Origin: RPQJ01 sp963712815
GTDB lineage: Bacteria > Pseudomonadota > Gammaproteobacteria > Steroidobacterales > Steroidobacteraceae
Reading direction: 5' to 3'
Length of the DNA stretch: 64,000 nucleotides
Assembly: GCA_963712815.1 (NCBI GenBank)
Contig: CAVQJL010000007.1
Span: forward strand, 186,001 to 250,000
Position numbers and translations under genes: made by a program
The notes under the pieces: model-generated
Told to the model about the DNA's origin: nothing
What the model saw: the letters and a program-made list of their open reading frames with translations, nothing else
The model's database searches: none
Part shown: piece after piece, positions 43,266 through 52,075 of the stretch
Numbering within the stretch: position 1 is the first letter of the stretch
Layout: each line of letters opens with the position of its first letter

Positions 43266-45674
43266 TCAGAATGCCTGTCCGATGGAGAACTGGAAGCCTT
43301 CCGTCTCGTCGGCGTAGGTGACGCCGTCGCTTTTCTCCGCGTTGAGCGGGAAGGCATAGCTGAAACGGAAGACGCCGAGCGGGGCGAGCCACTGCACGGC
43401 CATACCCGTCGAGTACTTGAGTTTATCAAAGCTGAACTCGTAATCCACGGGCGTGACCCGGTCGCGACCCACGTAGGTCACGCTGTCGGTCGAGAACACG
43501 TTGCCGACGTCGAGGAAAACGCTGAAGCGCGCGCTGTTGCGCCATTTCTCGGGCATCGGCAGCAGCAGCTCGAGCTGGTTGGCGACCTTCAGGTTGCCGC
43601 CATAGGGATTTCCGAAGGAGTCCTTCGGGCCGAGCCGGCTCTCGCGGAAGCCGCGCACGGTCTCGGGACCGCCGGCGAAGAACCGGCGGTACGGCGGGAT
43701 CGACGTCGTGTCGCCGATGTCGAAGCCGTAGGCGATGTCGAGGCTGTTGAGCAGCGTGAACCACCTCGAGATCGGGACGAACTGCAGGTAATCGTAGTTG
43801 AAGGTGTAGAACTCGACGTCACTGAACGGCAGCGTGTAGCTCAGGTTCAGGCGGTGGCGCGCGCCGCGGTCGGCGAAGATGCCGCGGTTGCGCGAGTCGA
43901 AGCCCCAGCCGAGCGCCAGCGAGAACGTGTCGAACTTCGTCCCGTAGAACTCGTAGGAGATCGGCGGTATGCCGTAGCTGGCGCGTTCGATGTACGGGTT
44001 GCCGTTGTTCTGCACCCACTCCACCGCCTCGCGCGCGCTGTTGTTCGGGTCGGTGACGAGGTCGGAGCGCTGGGCCGCCAGCCCGAGCCTCAGCGACTGG
44101 AACTCCGAGATCGGCCAGCCGTAGTCCACAGCCAGCGTGCCGGTCTCGGTCTCGAAGTCGGACGAGGCCTGCGTGAACTGGGTGATGCTGCGGAAGGTCG
44201 CGCTCACGGTGCGCGAAATGCCGTCGATGGTCGTGTACGGGTCGGTGTGCGACAGGCTGAAGACCTTGCTGTACTGGCCGGCGTTGATCTCCGCCGCGAC
44301 GCGGTTGCCGGTGCCCATGAAGTTGCTGTGCACGAAGCTGCCGTTCAGCAGCACCGACTGCGACTCCGAGTAGCCGATGCCGCCGCTGAACTGGCCGGGC
44401 AGGCCCTCCTTGATCTGGAAGTCCACGTCGACGAGGTCCGACGAGCCCGGCACCGGCGTCGTCTCCACCTCGACGCTCTCGATGTAGGGCAGGCGCTGCA
44501 GGCGGAGCTTCGAGCGCTCGACGGCGGCGTTCGAAAGGTAGCCGCCCTCCATCTGGCGCATCTCGCGCCGCAGCACGTCGTCGTTGATGCTGGGCGCCCC
44601 GGCGAAGTTGATGCGCCGGACGTAGGCGCGGTTGCCCGGATCGACGAGGAAGGTGATGGCAATCTCCTTCGTCTCCGGATCGACCTGCGACACCGGGTCG
44701 ATCTTCGCGAACGCGAAGCCGTCCTGGCCGAGTCGCAGGGACATCAGCTCGGTAGTGGCGGTGAGCATGCGCCGCGAGAACACGTCGCCCGAACGCACCT
44801 GCACCAGGCCGCGCAGCTGCTCCTCGGGTACGACGAGGTTGCCCGCGATCTTCACCTCGGAGATGCGGAAGACCTCGCCCTCCTGCACGTTCAACGTGAT
44901 GAAGATGTCGTCTCGCTCGGGCGCGATGGCAACCTGCGTGGTCGTGACGTCGAAATTGGCGTAGCCGCGGTCGAGGTAGAACGAGCGCAGCTTCTCGATG
45001 TCCCCCGAGAGTTCCTCGCGCGAGTAGCGATCGTCCTGCCGGTACCACGACAACCAGTTCGGGGTCTGCAGCTTGAGCTGCTCGAGCAACTCGTCGTCGT
45101 CGAAGGCCTCGTTGCCGACGATGTTGATCTGGCGGATGCGCGAGCGCTTGCCCTCGACGATGTCGATCGCGATCCTCACGCGGTTGTCGGGCAGCTCCTC
45201 GACCGTCGTGTCCACGCGCACGGCGTACTTGCCGCGCGAGAAGTACTGGTCGGTCAGGAAGCGCTTGACCTCGTCGAGCGTCGACTCGTTGAAGGTCTTG
45301 CCGCGCGCGAGGCCGACGTTGCGCAGCGACTTCTCGAGGTCCTCGGTCTTGATGTCCTTGTTGCCCTCGATCGTGAAGCTCTCGATCGACGGCCGCTCGA
45401 GCACCGCGACCACCAGCGTGCCGCCGTCCCGGCGCAGCTCGACGTCGCTGAAGAACCCGGTCGCGTACAGGGCGCGCAGCGCCTCCTCGACGCGGCGTGG
45501 GTCGAGCCGGTCGCCGATGTTGACCGGCAGGTAGTTGAAGACCGTGCCCTCGCTGATGCGCTGCAGGCCCTCGATGCGGATGTCCCCGACGGTGAACGAG
45601 GCCGGAGCGCCCTGCGCAAGCACGGCGGGTACGGCGAGCAGGGCCGGGATCGCGGCCAGTAGCTTGCGTCGCAT
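43266..45674 (-). CDS. bamA: outer membrane protein assembly factor BamA
   Basis: Core of the beta-barrel assembly machine in the outer membrane. The 802-residue protein has a signal peptide (residues 1-20, ending AVLAQ), POTRA domains from FTVGDIRIEGLQRISEGTVF through about residue 420, and a 16-strand barrel with the lid-loop motif GPETVRGFRESRLGP. It ends in FQFSIGQAF, with the terminal aromatic residue of barrel proteins. The ATG at 45674 follows rseP by 8 bp. Confidence 0.97.
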   Translation of the reverse strand: MRRKLLAAIPALLAVPAVLAQGAPASFTVGDIRIEGLQRISEGTVFNYLPVNIGDRLDPRRVEEALRALYATGFFSDVELRRDGGTLVVAVLERPSIESFTIEGNKDIKTEDLEKSLRNVGLARGKTFNESTLDEVKRFLTDQYFSRGKYAVRVDTTVEELPDNRVRIAIDIVEGKRSRIRQINIVGNEAFDDDELLEQLKLQTPNWLSWYRQDDRYSREELSGDIEKLRSFYLDRGYANFDVTTTQVAIAPERDDIFITLNVQEGEVFRISEVKIAGNLVVPEEQLRGLVQVRSGDVFSRRMLTATTELMSLRLGQDGFAFAKIDPVSQVDPETKEIAITFLVDPGNRAYVRRINFAGAPSINDDVLRREMRQMEGGYLSNAAVERSKLRLQRLPYIESVEVETTPVPGSSDLVDVDFQIKEGLPGQFSGGIGYSESQSVLLNGSFVHSNFMGTGNRVAAEINAGQYSKVFSLSHTDPYTTIDGISRTVSATFRSITQFTQASSDFETETGTLAVDYGWPISEFQSLRLGLAAQRSDLVTDPNNSAREAVEWVQNNGNPYIERASYGIPPISYEFYGTKFDTFSLALGWGFDSRNRGIFADRGARHRLNLSYTLPFSDVEFYTFNYDYLQFVPISRWFTLLNSLDIAYGFDIGDTTSIPPYRRFFAGGPETVRGFRESRLGPKDSFGNPYGGNLKVANQLELLLPMPEKWRNSARFSVFLDVGNVFSTDSVTYVGRDRVTPVDYEFSFDKLKYSTGMAVQWLAPLGVFRFSYAFPLNAEKSDGVTYADETEGFQFSIGQAF

Positions 45675-45682
45675 GTGGCGGC

Positions 45683-47044
45683 TCAGCTGAACAAACGCGA
45701 CAGGTCGTTGTAGAACGCGAAGCTCATGAGGATCAGCAGCAGCAGCAGCCCGACCTGCTGACCGACGGCCTGCGCGCGGTCCGACAACGGGCTGCCCTTG
45801 GCGAGCTCCGCCAGCTGGTAGACGATCTGGCCTCCGTCGAGGATGGGTATCGGCAGGAGGTTAAGCACGAACAGGCTCACGCTCACGATGGCGAGGAACG
45901 ACAGGAAAGCCAGTATGCCTTGCCGCGCCGAGAAACCGGCGTATTCGGCGATGTTGATCGGGCCGCTGAGGTTCTTGACCGAAACGTCGCCGGTGGCGAC
46001 GTTCCAGAGCATGCGGACGGTGAGCGCCGACATGTTCCACGTCTTGTCCGCGGCACGGGCCAGGGCGGCCAGAGGACCGTACCGCTCGAGCGTGCGCATG
46101 CCGGCGGGCAGCTCGCCCGACTGCGCGGGCTGCAGGCCGATGCGGCCCACGAACCGCTCGCCTTCGCGCTGCGATTCCACCTCGACCGGCACGTCCAGGG
46201 TCTCGCCGCCACGGACGATTGAGATCTCGAGCCGGGCCCCGGGGCGCGGCTGGACCCGCGCGACGAGGCCGGCGAAGTCGTCGACCGCCTCGCCGTCCAC
46301 CGCGACGATCTCGTCACCCACCTGCAACCCGGCGCGCTCCGCCGGGCTGCCGGGCACGATCTTTCCGACCCGCGCCGGGACCGCGGGATACCAGAACTCG
46401 AACCCGATCCCGGGCAGCAGCGCACCGGGCTCGGTCAGGGCGCGTCGCTCGCCGTCGACGCGCAGCTCGACGCGCCGCGCCTCGCCGTCGCTGCCCCGCA
46501 GCCGCAGCTCGATCGCGGGACCCTTCATCAGTTGGTCGAGGATCGCGAGCACCGCGCCCTCGCGCGTCCCGGTGTCGCGCGTCCCGACGCCGACGATCTC
46601 GTCGCCGGCAAGCAGCCCGGCACGCGCAGCCACCGACTCGGCGGCGACGTCGCCGACCACCGGCTTCAGCGCCGGCACGCCGGCCACGAACAGCACCCAG
46701 TAGGCGGCGACGGCAAAGAGGAAGTTGGCGAACGGCCCGGCGAGCAGCACCAGGATGCGCGCCCAGACGGGCTTGCGGTTGTAGGCCTCGGAGGCGACAG
46801 CCGGGTCGATCGGTCCCTCGCGCTCGTCGAGCATCTTGACGTAGCCGCCGAGCGGGATGGCCGAGATCGCATACTCCGTGCCGTCGGCTCCCTGCCTGGA
46901 CCACAGGGGACGCCCGAAGCCGATCGAGAAGCGCAGCACACGGATGCCGAGCCGGCGCGCCATCCAGAAATGGCCGTATTCGTGCACGGCGACGAGGACG
47001 CCGATCGCAACCAGGAATGCCAGGACGTAGCTCAATATGGTCAT
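45683..47044 (-). CDS. rseP: RIP metalloprotease RseP
   Basis: Site-2 intramembrane protease that releases RpoE by cutting RseA after DegS. The 453-residue protein has the zinc motif VAVHEYGHFWMARRLGIRV in the first membrane segment, two PDZ domains (about residues 105-180 and 200-280; the second with PGSPAERAGLQVGDEIVAVD), and the C-terminal metal ligand LNLLPIPILDGGQIVY. The ATG at 47044 overlaps the dxr stop by 4 nt. Its substrate RseA is encoded at 10142-10720 in the same window. Confidence 0.96.
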   Translation of the reverse strand: MTILSYVLAFLVAIGVLVAVHEYGHFWMARRLGIRVLRFSIGFGRPLWSRQGADGTEYAISAIPLGGYVKMLDEREGPIDPAVASEAYNRKPVWARILVLLAGPFANFLFAVAAYWVLFVAGVPALKPVVGDVAAESVAARAGLLAGDEIVGVGTRDTGTREGAVLAILDQLMKGPAIELRLRGSDGEARRVELRVDGERRALTEPGALLPGIGFEFWYPAVPARVGKIVPGSPAERAGLQVGDEIVAVDGEAVDDFAGLVARVQPRPGARLEISIVRGGETLDVPVEVESQREGERFVGRIGLQPAQSGELPAGMRTLERYGPLAALARAADKTWNMSALTVRMLWNVATGDVSVKNLSGPINIAEYAGFSARQGILAFLSFLAIVSVSLFVLNLLPIPILDGGQIVYQLAELAKGSPLSDRAQAVGQQVGLLLLLILMSFAFYNDLSRLFS

Positions 47045-48228
47045 GACTCCGCCACCGCCGACGCGGCCACCATCGCTTCTGCCAGCTCGCGCGCCCGGCG
47101 GTCCGCCTCGAGCACGGTCGAAAGGTCGTCGGCAGGCATGCCCGGGTGACGGCCGAGCACGGCCTCGATCACCCGCGGGATACCGAGGAATCCGAGTCGT
47201 CCGCCGAGAAATGCCGCCACTGCCACCTCGTTCGCCGCATTGAGGACCGCGGGTGCCGTGCCGCCGGCCTCCGCCACCGCCCGGGCGAGCCGCAGGGCCG
47301 GGAAGCGCTCCACGTCCGGCGGCTCGAAGTCGAGGCGAGCCACCGCCGCCAAATCGAGGGATTGTACACCGGAGCCGATGCGCTCCGGCCAACCAAGGGC
47401 ATGGGCGATCGGCGTACGCATGTCCGGGTTGCCGAGCTGGGCCAGGATCGATCCGTCCACGTACTCCACGAGCGAGTGCACGATGCTCTGCGGATGTACG
47501 ACCACCTCGACCCGGGCAGGTTCCATCCCGAACAGCAGGCAGGCCTCGATAAGCTCCAGTCCCTTGTTCATGAGCGTGGCGGAGTCCACGGAGATCTTGC
47601 GCCCCATGCGCCAGCGCGGGTGGGCGCAGGCCTCGTCCGGAGTGACGCCGGCCATGCGCTCGAGCGGCGTGCGCAGGAACGGGCCGCCCGAGGCCGTGAG
47701 CAGGATGCGCTGAACGCCGCGGCCCGGCCGCCCGGTCTCGATTCCCGGCGGCAGGCACTGGAAGATCGCGTTGTGCTCGCTGTCGATCGGGATCAGCGTG
47801 GCGCCGCCTGCACGCGCCGACTCGATCAGGAGCGGCCCGGCCACGACCAGCGACTCCTTGTTCGCGAGCAGCACGCGCTTGCCCGAACGCGCGGCCGCCA
47901 GCGTGGACGGCAGGCCCGCGGCGCCGACGATGGCCGCCATGACGGCGTCCACGTCCGGGCTCGAGGCGCAGTCACAGAGCGCCTGCGGCCCGCACCGCAC
48001 CTCGACCGCGGCGCCGGCCGCGCGCAACGCGGCCGCCAGGCGCCCGGCCCCCTGCTCCGACTGCAGCACGGCGACCCGCGGTCGATGCCTGAGGCACTGC
48101 TCGAGGAGACGCTCGTCGTTGGTGGCGGCTGCGAGCGCCACGACCTCGAAGCGCTCCGGATGCCGCCCGAGCACATCGAGCGTGCTGACCCCGATGCTGC
48201 CCGTACTGCCGAGAACGGCGACGCGCAT
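47041..48228 (-). CDS. dxr: 1-deoxy-D-xylulose 5-phosphate reductoisomerase
   Basis: Makes methylerythritol phosphate from DXP with NADPH, the committed step of the MEP pathway. The 395-residue protein has RVAVLGSTGSIGVSTLDVLG, VLLANKESLVVAGPLL, ILLTASGGPF, and RMGRKISVDSATLMNKGLEL. The ATG at 48228 overlaps the cdsA stop by 1 nt. It supplies IspD and IspF (25867-27062), and UppS nearby uses the end product. Confidence 0.97.
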   Translation of the reverse strand: MRVAVLGSTGSIGVSTLDVLGRHPERFEVVALAAATNDERLLEQCLRHRPRVAVLQSEQGAGRLAAALRAAGAAVEVRCGPQALCDCASSPDVDAVMAAIVGAAGLPSTLAAARSGKRVLLANKESLVVAGPLLIESARAGGATLIPIDSEHNAIFQCLPPGIETGRPGRGVQRILLTASGGPFLRTPLERMAGVTPDEACAHPRWRMGRKISVDSATLMNKGLELIEACLLFGMEPARVEVVVHPQSIVHSLVEYVDGSILAQLGNPDMRTPIAHALGWPERIGSGVQSLDLAAVARLDFEPPDVERFPALRLARAVAEAGGTAPAVLNAANEVAVAAFLGGRLGFLGIPRVIEAVLGRHPGMPADDLSTVLEADRRARELAEAMVAASAVAES

Positions 48229-49040
48229 CAGCCGGCGACTCCGAGCAGGTGGAGCCCGAGCAGGAAAACCGGACTGGCGGCGCTCAGGCTGTCGAGCCGG
48301 TCGAGCACGCCGCCGTGCCCGGGCAGCAGCGTGCCGCTGTCCTTCAGCCCGGCACGGCGCTTGAACATGCTCTCCGCGAGGTCTCCGACCACCGAGACCA
48401 GCGCGACCAGCAGGCACACGGCGAGCCACGGCAGCACCGGGAACCCGAGCAGGCGAGCCCCGGCGACGGCCGCGAGACCCGCGGCCGCGAAGCCGGCGGC
48501 GAGGCCTTCCACGGTCTTCCCCGGGCTCACCTGGGGCGCGAGCTTGTGCTGGCCGAAGCGACGCCCCCCGAAGTAGGCGCCGACGTCCGCAGCCGCGATC
48601 AGCACGAGCAGGAAGAGCAGCAGCGTCTGCCCGTCTGGCGTCAGCGTTACCAGGCGGCCGAGCGCGACGGCCGCCGGAACGAGCACGAGGAAACCGGCCA
48701 ACGCCGCGCTCCGCGACCCGCCCCGGCCCGGGGCCGTCGCAATCCAGCCGAGCGCCACGAGCCACCACGCGGCGGCCAGCCACAGGAAGGCGACTTGTGC
48801 CCCTGGCGACTCGGTCAGGCCCCAGGCCAGCACGGTCGCGAACCCGACGGCTGCGGTGTAGCCGGCCCGGGCGAACGGTGCGCGCAGACCCGCGAGCCCG
48901 GCCCACTCCCACGCTCCGGCCGCCACCGCGACCATCACGGCCAGCACGGCCACCGCGGCCGGCAGCCAGAAAAGGATGACGAGGACCGCCGCCGCGAGCA
49001 GCAGGGCGGTCATCACGCGCGCGCGCAGGCCGCTAGGCAC
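48228..49040 (-). CDS. cdsA: phosphatidate cytidylyltransferase CdsA
   Basis: Forms CDP-diacylglycerol from phosphatidate and CTP in the inner membrane. The 270-residue protein has about seven or eight hydrophobic segments and the family signature GDLAESMFKRRAGLKDSG followed by LLPGHGGVLDRLDSL. The GTG at 49040 overlaps the end of uppS by 8 bp; an ATG at 49013 is an alternative that would lose 9 residues. The uppS-cdsA-dxr-rseP order is canonical. Confidence 0.95.
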   Translation of the reverse strand: MPSGLRARVMTALLLAAAVLVILFWLPAAVAVLAVMVAVAAGAWEWAGLAGLRAPFARAGYTAAVGFATVLAWGLTESPGAQVAFLWLAAAWWLVALGWIATAPGRGGSRSAALAGFLVLVPAAVALGRLVTLTPDGQTLLLFLLVLIAAADVGAYFGGRRFGQHKLAPQVSPGKTVEGLAAGFAAAGLAAVAGARLLGFPVLPWLAVCLLVALVSVVGDLAESMFKRRAGLKDSGTLLPGHGGVLDRLDSLSAASPVFLLGLHLLGVAG

Positions 49041-49776
49041 CCGCCACCTGGTCGGTCGTCAGGCCGAAGCGCCGCTGCCGGCTGCCGAAGAAGCGGAACG
49101 CCTTCTCGAGGTCGGCGTCGCCGAAATCCGGCCACAGGGTGTCGCAGAAATAGAGCTCGGTGTAGGCCAGGTGCCACAGCAGGAAGTTGCTCAGGCGCTG
49201 CTCGCCGCCGGTGCGGATGAAGAGGTCCGGCTCCGGCGCATCCGCGAGCTCGAGCCCGCGACCGAGCGCCGCCTCGTCGACTGCATCCGGGCGCAGTTCG
49301 CCGGTCGCCACGCGCTCGGCCACCCGGCGGGCCGCCTGGACGATGTCCCAGCGCCCGCCGTACGAGAGCGCGACGTACAGCGTCATGTTCGCGTTCGGCG
49401 CGGTGCGCGCCTCGGCGGCCGCGATGCGCTCGATCAGGTGCGGCTTCAGGGTGCCACGGTCGCCGATGAACCGCAGGCGGATGCCGTTGCGGTCGAGATC
49501 GTCGAGCTCGCGATCCATTGCCTCGATAAACAGCTCCATGAGGCGCGCCACTTCCTCGTTCGGGCGACCCCAGTTCTCGCTCGAGAACGCGAACAGCGTG
49601 AGCGCCTCGACACCGCGCCGCGCACAGCCCTCGACGACCGCCCGCACGGCCCGCACTCCGGCGCGATGCCCGACGTGCCGCGGCAGCGCACGGCGCGACG
49701 CCCAGCGGCCGTTGCCGTCCATGATGACGGCGACGTGTCGTGGCGTGCCGGGCCGGCGCGTATGCGGTGGCGCCAC
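49033..49776 (-). CDS. uppS: undecaprenyl diphosphate synthase
   Basis: Extends farnesyl diphosphate with isopentenyl units to the C55 carrier lipid for cell-wall and O-antigen synthesis. The 247-residue protein has HVAVIMDGNGRWASRRALPR with the catalytic Asp, LTLFAFSSENWGRPNEEV, and the signature DLFIRTGGEQRLSNFLLW. The start is GTG at 49776, 4 bp after the frr stop. Confidence 0.97.
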   Translation of the reverse strand: MAPPHTRRPGTPRHVAVIMDGNGRWASRRALPRHVGHRAGVRAVRAVVEGCARRGVEALTLFAFSSENWGRPNEEVARLMELFIEAMDRELDDLDRNGIRLRFIGDRGTLKPHLIERIAAAEARTAPNANMTLYVALSYGGRWDIVQAARRVAERVATGELRPDAVDEAALGRGLELADAPEPDLFIRTGGEQRLSNFLLWHLAYTELYFCDTLWPDFGDADLEKAFRFFGSRQRRFGLTTDQVAGA

Positions 49777-49780
49777 GGCG

Positions 49781-50338
49781 TCAGACCTGCATCAGTTCCT
49801 TTTCTTTCTCGGCGACCACCTGGTCCACCTCGGCCACGAACTTGTCGGTGAGCTTCTGCACCTCGTCGTGGGCGCGGTGCTCGTCGTCCTCGGAGACGAG
49901 CTTTTCCTTGAGCATTTCCTTCAGTTCCTGCATGACGTCGCGTCGCACGTTGCGGATCGCGACGCGGGCGTTCTCGCCCTCGTGGCGCACGACCTTGCCG
50001 AGGTCGCGTCGCCGCTCCTCGGTGAGCGCCGGCAGCGGCACGCGGATCACGCTGCCCGCCGTGGCCGGCATCAGCCCGAGGTCGGACTTCATGATCGCCT
50101 TCTCGATGACCGGGACGAGCTGCTTCTCCCAGGGAACGACGGTCAGGGTGCGCGAGTCCTCGACGGCGACGTTGGCCACCTGCTGGAGCGGCACCTCGCT
50201 GCCGTAGTAGTCCACGCGGACGTGCTCGAGCAGCGCGGTGCTCGCGCGCCCGGTCCGCAGTTTCTTCAGCTCGTTGCGCAGTGCAGCCACGCACTTTGCC
50301 ATGCGTTCGGCCGCGTCCTTCTTGACGTCCTCGATCAT
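49781..50338 (-). CDS. frr: ribosome recycling factor
   Basis: Splits post-termination ribosomes with EF-G. The 185-residue protein shows the three-helix domain I (AKCVAALRNELKKLRTGRAS; ERRRDLGKVVRHEGENARVA) and the beta domain between them (YYGSEVPLQQVANV). The ATG at 50338 lies 31 bp after the pyrH stop. Length equals that of the E. coli protein. Confidence 0.97.
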   Translation of the reverse strand: MIEDVKKDAAERMAKCVAALRNELKKLRTGRASTALLEHVRVDYYGSEVPLQQVANVAVEDSRTLTVVPWEKQLVPVIEKAIMKSDLGLMPATAGSVIRVPLPALTEERRRDLGKVVRHEGENARVAIRNVRRDVMQELKEMLKEKLVSEDDEHRAHDEVQKLTDKFVAEVDQVVAEKEKELMQV

Positions 50339-50369
50339 GGGTGGTCTCCGTGGGCGCCTCGGCGCCGCG

Positions 50370-51101
50370 TCACTTGGTCACCAGTGTGCCGATGTCCTCA
50401 CCCACCGCGGCACGCACCAGCGCACCGGGCTCGTTGAGGTCGATGACCCGCAGCGGCAGGTCGTGGTCGCGGCACAGCACGATGGCCGTCGCGTCCATCA
50501 CGTTGAGCCGCCGGTCGAGCACCTCGTCGTAGGTGAGCCGATCGTAGCGGCGGGCCGCGGGGTTGAGCATCGGGTCCGAGTCGTATACGCCGTCCACCTT
50601 CGTGGCCTTCACCAGCAGGTCGGCGTCGATCTCGATGGCGCGCAGGCTCGCCGCCGAGTCGGTGGTGAAGAAGGGGCTGCCGGTCCCGGCCGCGAAGATG
50701 GTCACCCGCCCCTTCTCGAGGTGGCGCACCGCACGCCGGCGGATGTAGTCCTCGCAGACCTCGTTGATGCGGATAGCGGACATCACGCGTACGAACACGC
50801 CGATCGACTCGAGCGCGTCCTGCAGCGCGAGCGAGTTCATGACCGTGGCCAGCATGCCCATCTGGTCGCCGGTCACGCGGTCCATGCCGGCGCGCGCGAG
50901 GCCGGCGCCGCGGAACAGGTTGCCGCCGCCCACCACGACCGCCACCTCGACCCCGTGCTCCCGCATCGCCCCGATTTCGCCGGCGAGGCGCTTGAGGAAG
51001 GCCGGGTCGATGCCGTAGTCGGAGTCGCCCATCAGGGCCTCGCCGGACAGCTTGACGAGGACGCGTCGGTGGGCCGGTTTACCGCCTTCGGGTGGAGCCA
51101 T
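50370..51101 (-). CDS. pyrH: UMP kinase
   Basis: Phosphorylates UMP to UDP; hexameric amino-acid-kinase fold. The 243-residue protein has RVLVKLSGEALMGDSDYGID, VAVVVGGGNLFRGAGLARAG, and TGSPFFTTDSAASLRAIEI. The ATG at 51101 has the ribosome binding site AGGAGA about 10 nt upstream. An in-frame start at 51128 would be read through the hairpin region and is less likely. A hairpin with a TATAAT just after it separates it from tsf. Confidence 0.96.
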   Translation of the reverse strand: MAPPEGGKPAHRRVLVKLSGEALMGDSDYGIDPAFLKRLAGEIGAMREHGVEVAVVVGGGNLFRGAGLARAGMDRVTGDQMGMLATVMNSLALQDALESIGVFVRVMSAIRINEVCEDYIRRRAVRHLEKGRVTIFAAGTGSPFFTTDSAASLRAIEIDADLLVKATKVDGVYDSDPMLNPAARRYDRLTYDEVLDRRLNVMDATAIVLCRDHDLPLRVIDLNEPGALVRAAVGEDIGTLVTK

Positions 51102-51133
51102 GGGTGGTCTTCTCCTGACGGGGGCCATTATAA

Positions 51134-51157
51134 GGAACCCCGCTCACGCGGGGTTCC
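51134..51157 (-). terminator. perfect hairpin between tsf and pyrH, probable terminator or attenuator
   Basis: A perfect 10-bp inverted repeat (GGAACCCCGC and GCGGGGTTCC) with a 4-nt loop lies 28 bp after the tsf stop. On the minus strand it is followed by TTATAATGG, which is A/T-rich but not a U tract. The same bases contain a perfect TATAAT (51127-51132) that could be a -10 element for pyrH, though no good -35 lies within the stem. It is the clearest intergenic hairpin in the window. Confidence 0.6.
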
Positions 51158-51185
51158 GGGGGGTGTCGAGCGGGCGGGCGCGGCC

Positions 51186-52073
51186 TCAGGCGCCCCGCAC
51201 CTGCGCCATCACTTCCTCGGCGAAATTCTCCTGCTTCTTCTCGATGCCGGCGCCCACTTCGTAGCGCACGTAGCGCAGCACCCTGGCATTCGACTTCTGC
51301 AGCAGCTTCTCCACCGTGACTTCCGGGTCGCGCACGAACGGCTGGCCGAGCAGCGTCAGCTCGGCGAGCGACTTGCGCAGCCTGCCCTCGACCATCTTGG
51401 CGATGATCTCGCGAGGCTTCTTGCCCTGGGCCTCCGCCTCGGCCTTGGCCATCTCGATCTCCCGCTCCTTGGCGAGGAAATCGGCCGGCACCTCGTCCAC
51501 GGACAGGTACTGGGGGTTGATCGCGGCGACGTGCATGGCAAGGTCGCGGCCGAGCGTCTCGTCCCCGCCCTCCAGCGCGACGACGGTGCCGATGCGGCTG
51601 CCGTGCAGGTAGATCGCGAGCGGCGCCGGGGAGGTGACGACCTCGAACCGGCGAACGCCGATGTTCTCGCCGATGCGGGCGATGAGGGCGCGTCGCGCCT
51701 CCTCGACCGTCTGGCCCGAGGGCAGTTGCGCTGCCATCAGGCCCTCGAGATCGGCCGGGCGGGCGGCAAGCGCCAGCCGCGCCACGTCGGCGGCGAAGGA
51801 CTGGAAGTCCTTCTCGCGGGCGACGAAGTCGGTCTCGGAGTTCACCTCGACGACGGCGACGGCCGTGCCGTCGGCGGAGCGCTCGATGGCGACCACGCCC
51901 TCGGCGGCGATCCGTCCGGCCTTCTTGTCGGCCTTGGCGAGGCCGGCCTTGCGCATCGCCTCGGCCGCGGCCTCGAGATCGCCGTTCGCCTCGACGAGCG
52001 CCTTCTTGCACTCCATCATGCCGGCGCCGGTTCGCTCACGCAGCGCCTTCACTGCCTCTGCGGTGACGGCCAT
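51186..52073 (-). CDS. tsf: elongation factor Ts
   Basis: Nucleotide exchange factor for EF-Tu. The 295-residue protein has the N-terminal UBA-like signature VKALRERTGAGMMECKKALV and the second signature VAVVEVNSETDFVAREKDFQ. I use ATG 52073, 2 nt after the rpsB stop. A GTG at 52079 overlapping the stop as GTGA is a close alternative that adds two residues. A strong hairpin follows the gene. Confidence 0.96.
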   Translation of the reverse strand: MAVTAEAVKALRERTGAGMMECKKALVEANGDLEAAAEAMRKAGLAKADKKAGRIAAEGVVAIERSADGTAVAVVEVNSETDFVAREKDFQSFAADVARLALAARPADLEGLMAAQLPSGQTVEEARRALIARIGENIGVRRFEVVTSPAPLAIYLHGSRIGTVVALEGGDETLGRDLAMHVAAINPQYLSVDEVPADFLAKEREIEMAKAEAEAQGKKPREIIAKMVEGRLRKSLAELTLLGQPFVRDPEVTVEKLLQKSNARVLRYVRYEVGAGIEKKQENFAEEVMAQVRGA

Positions 52074-52075
52074 GG

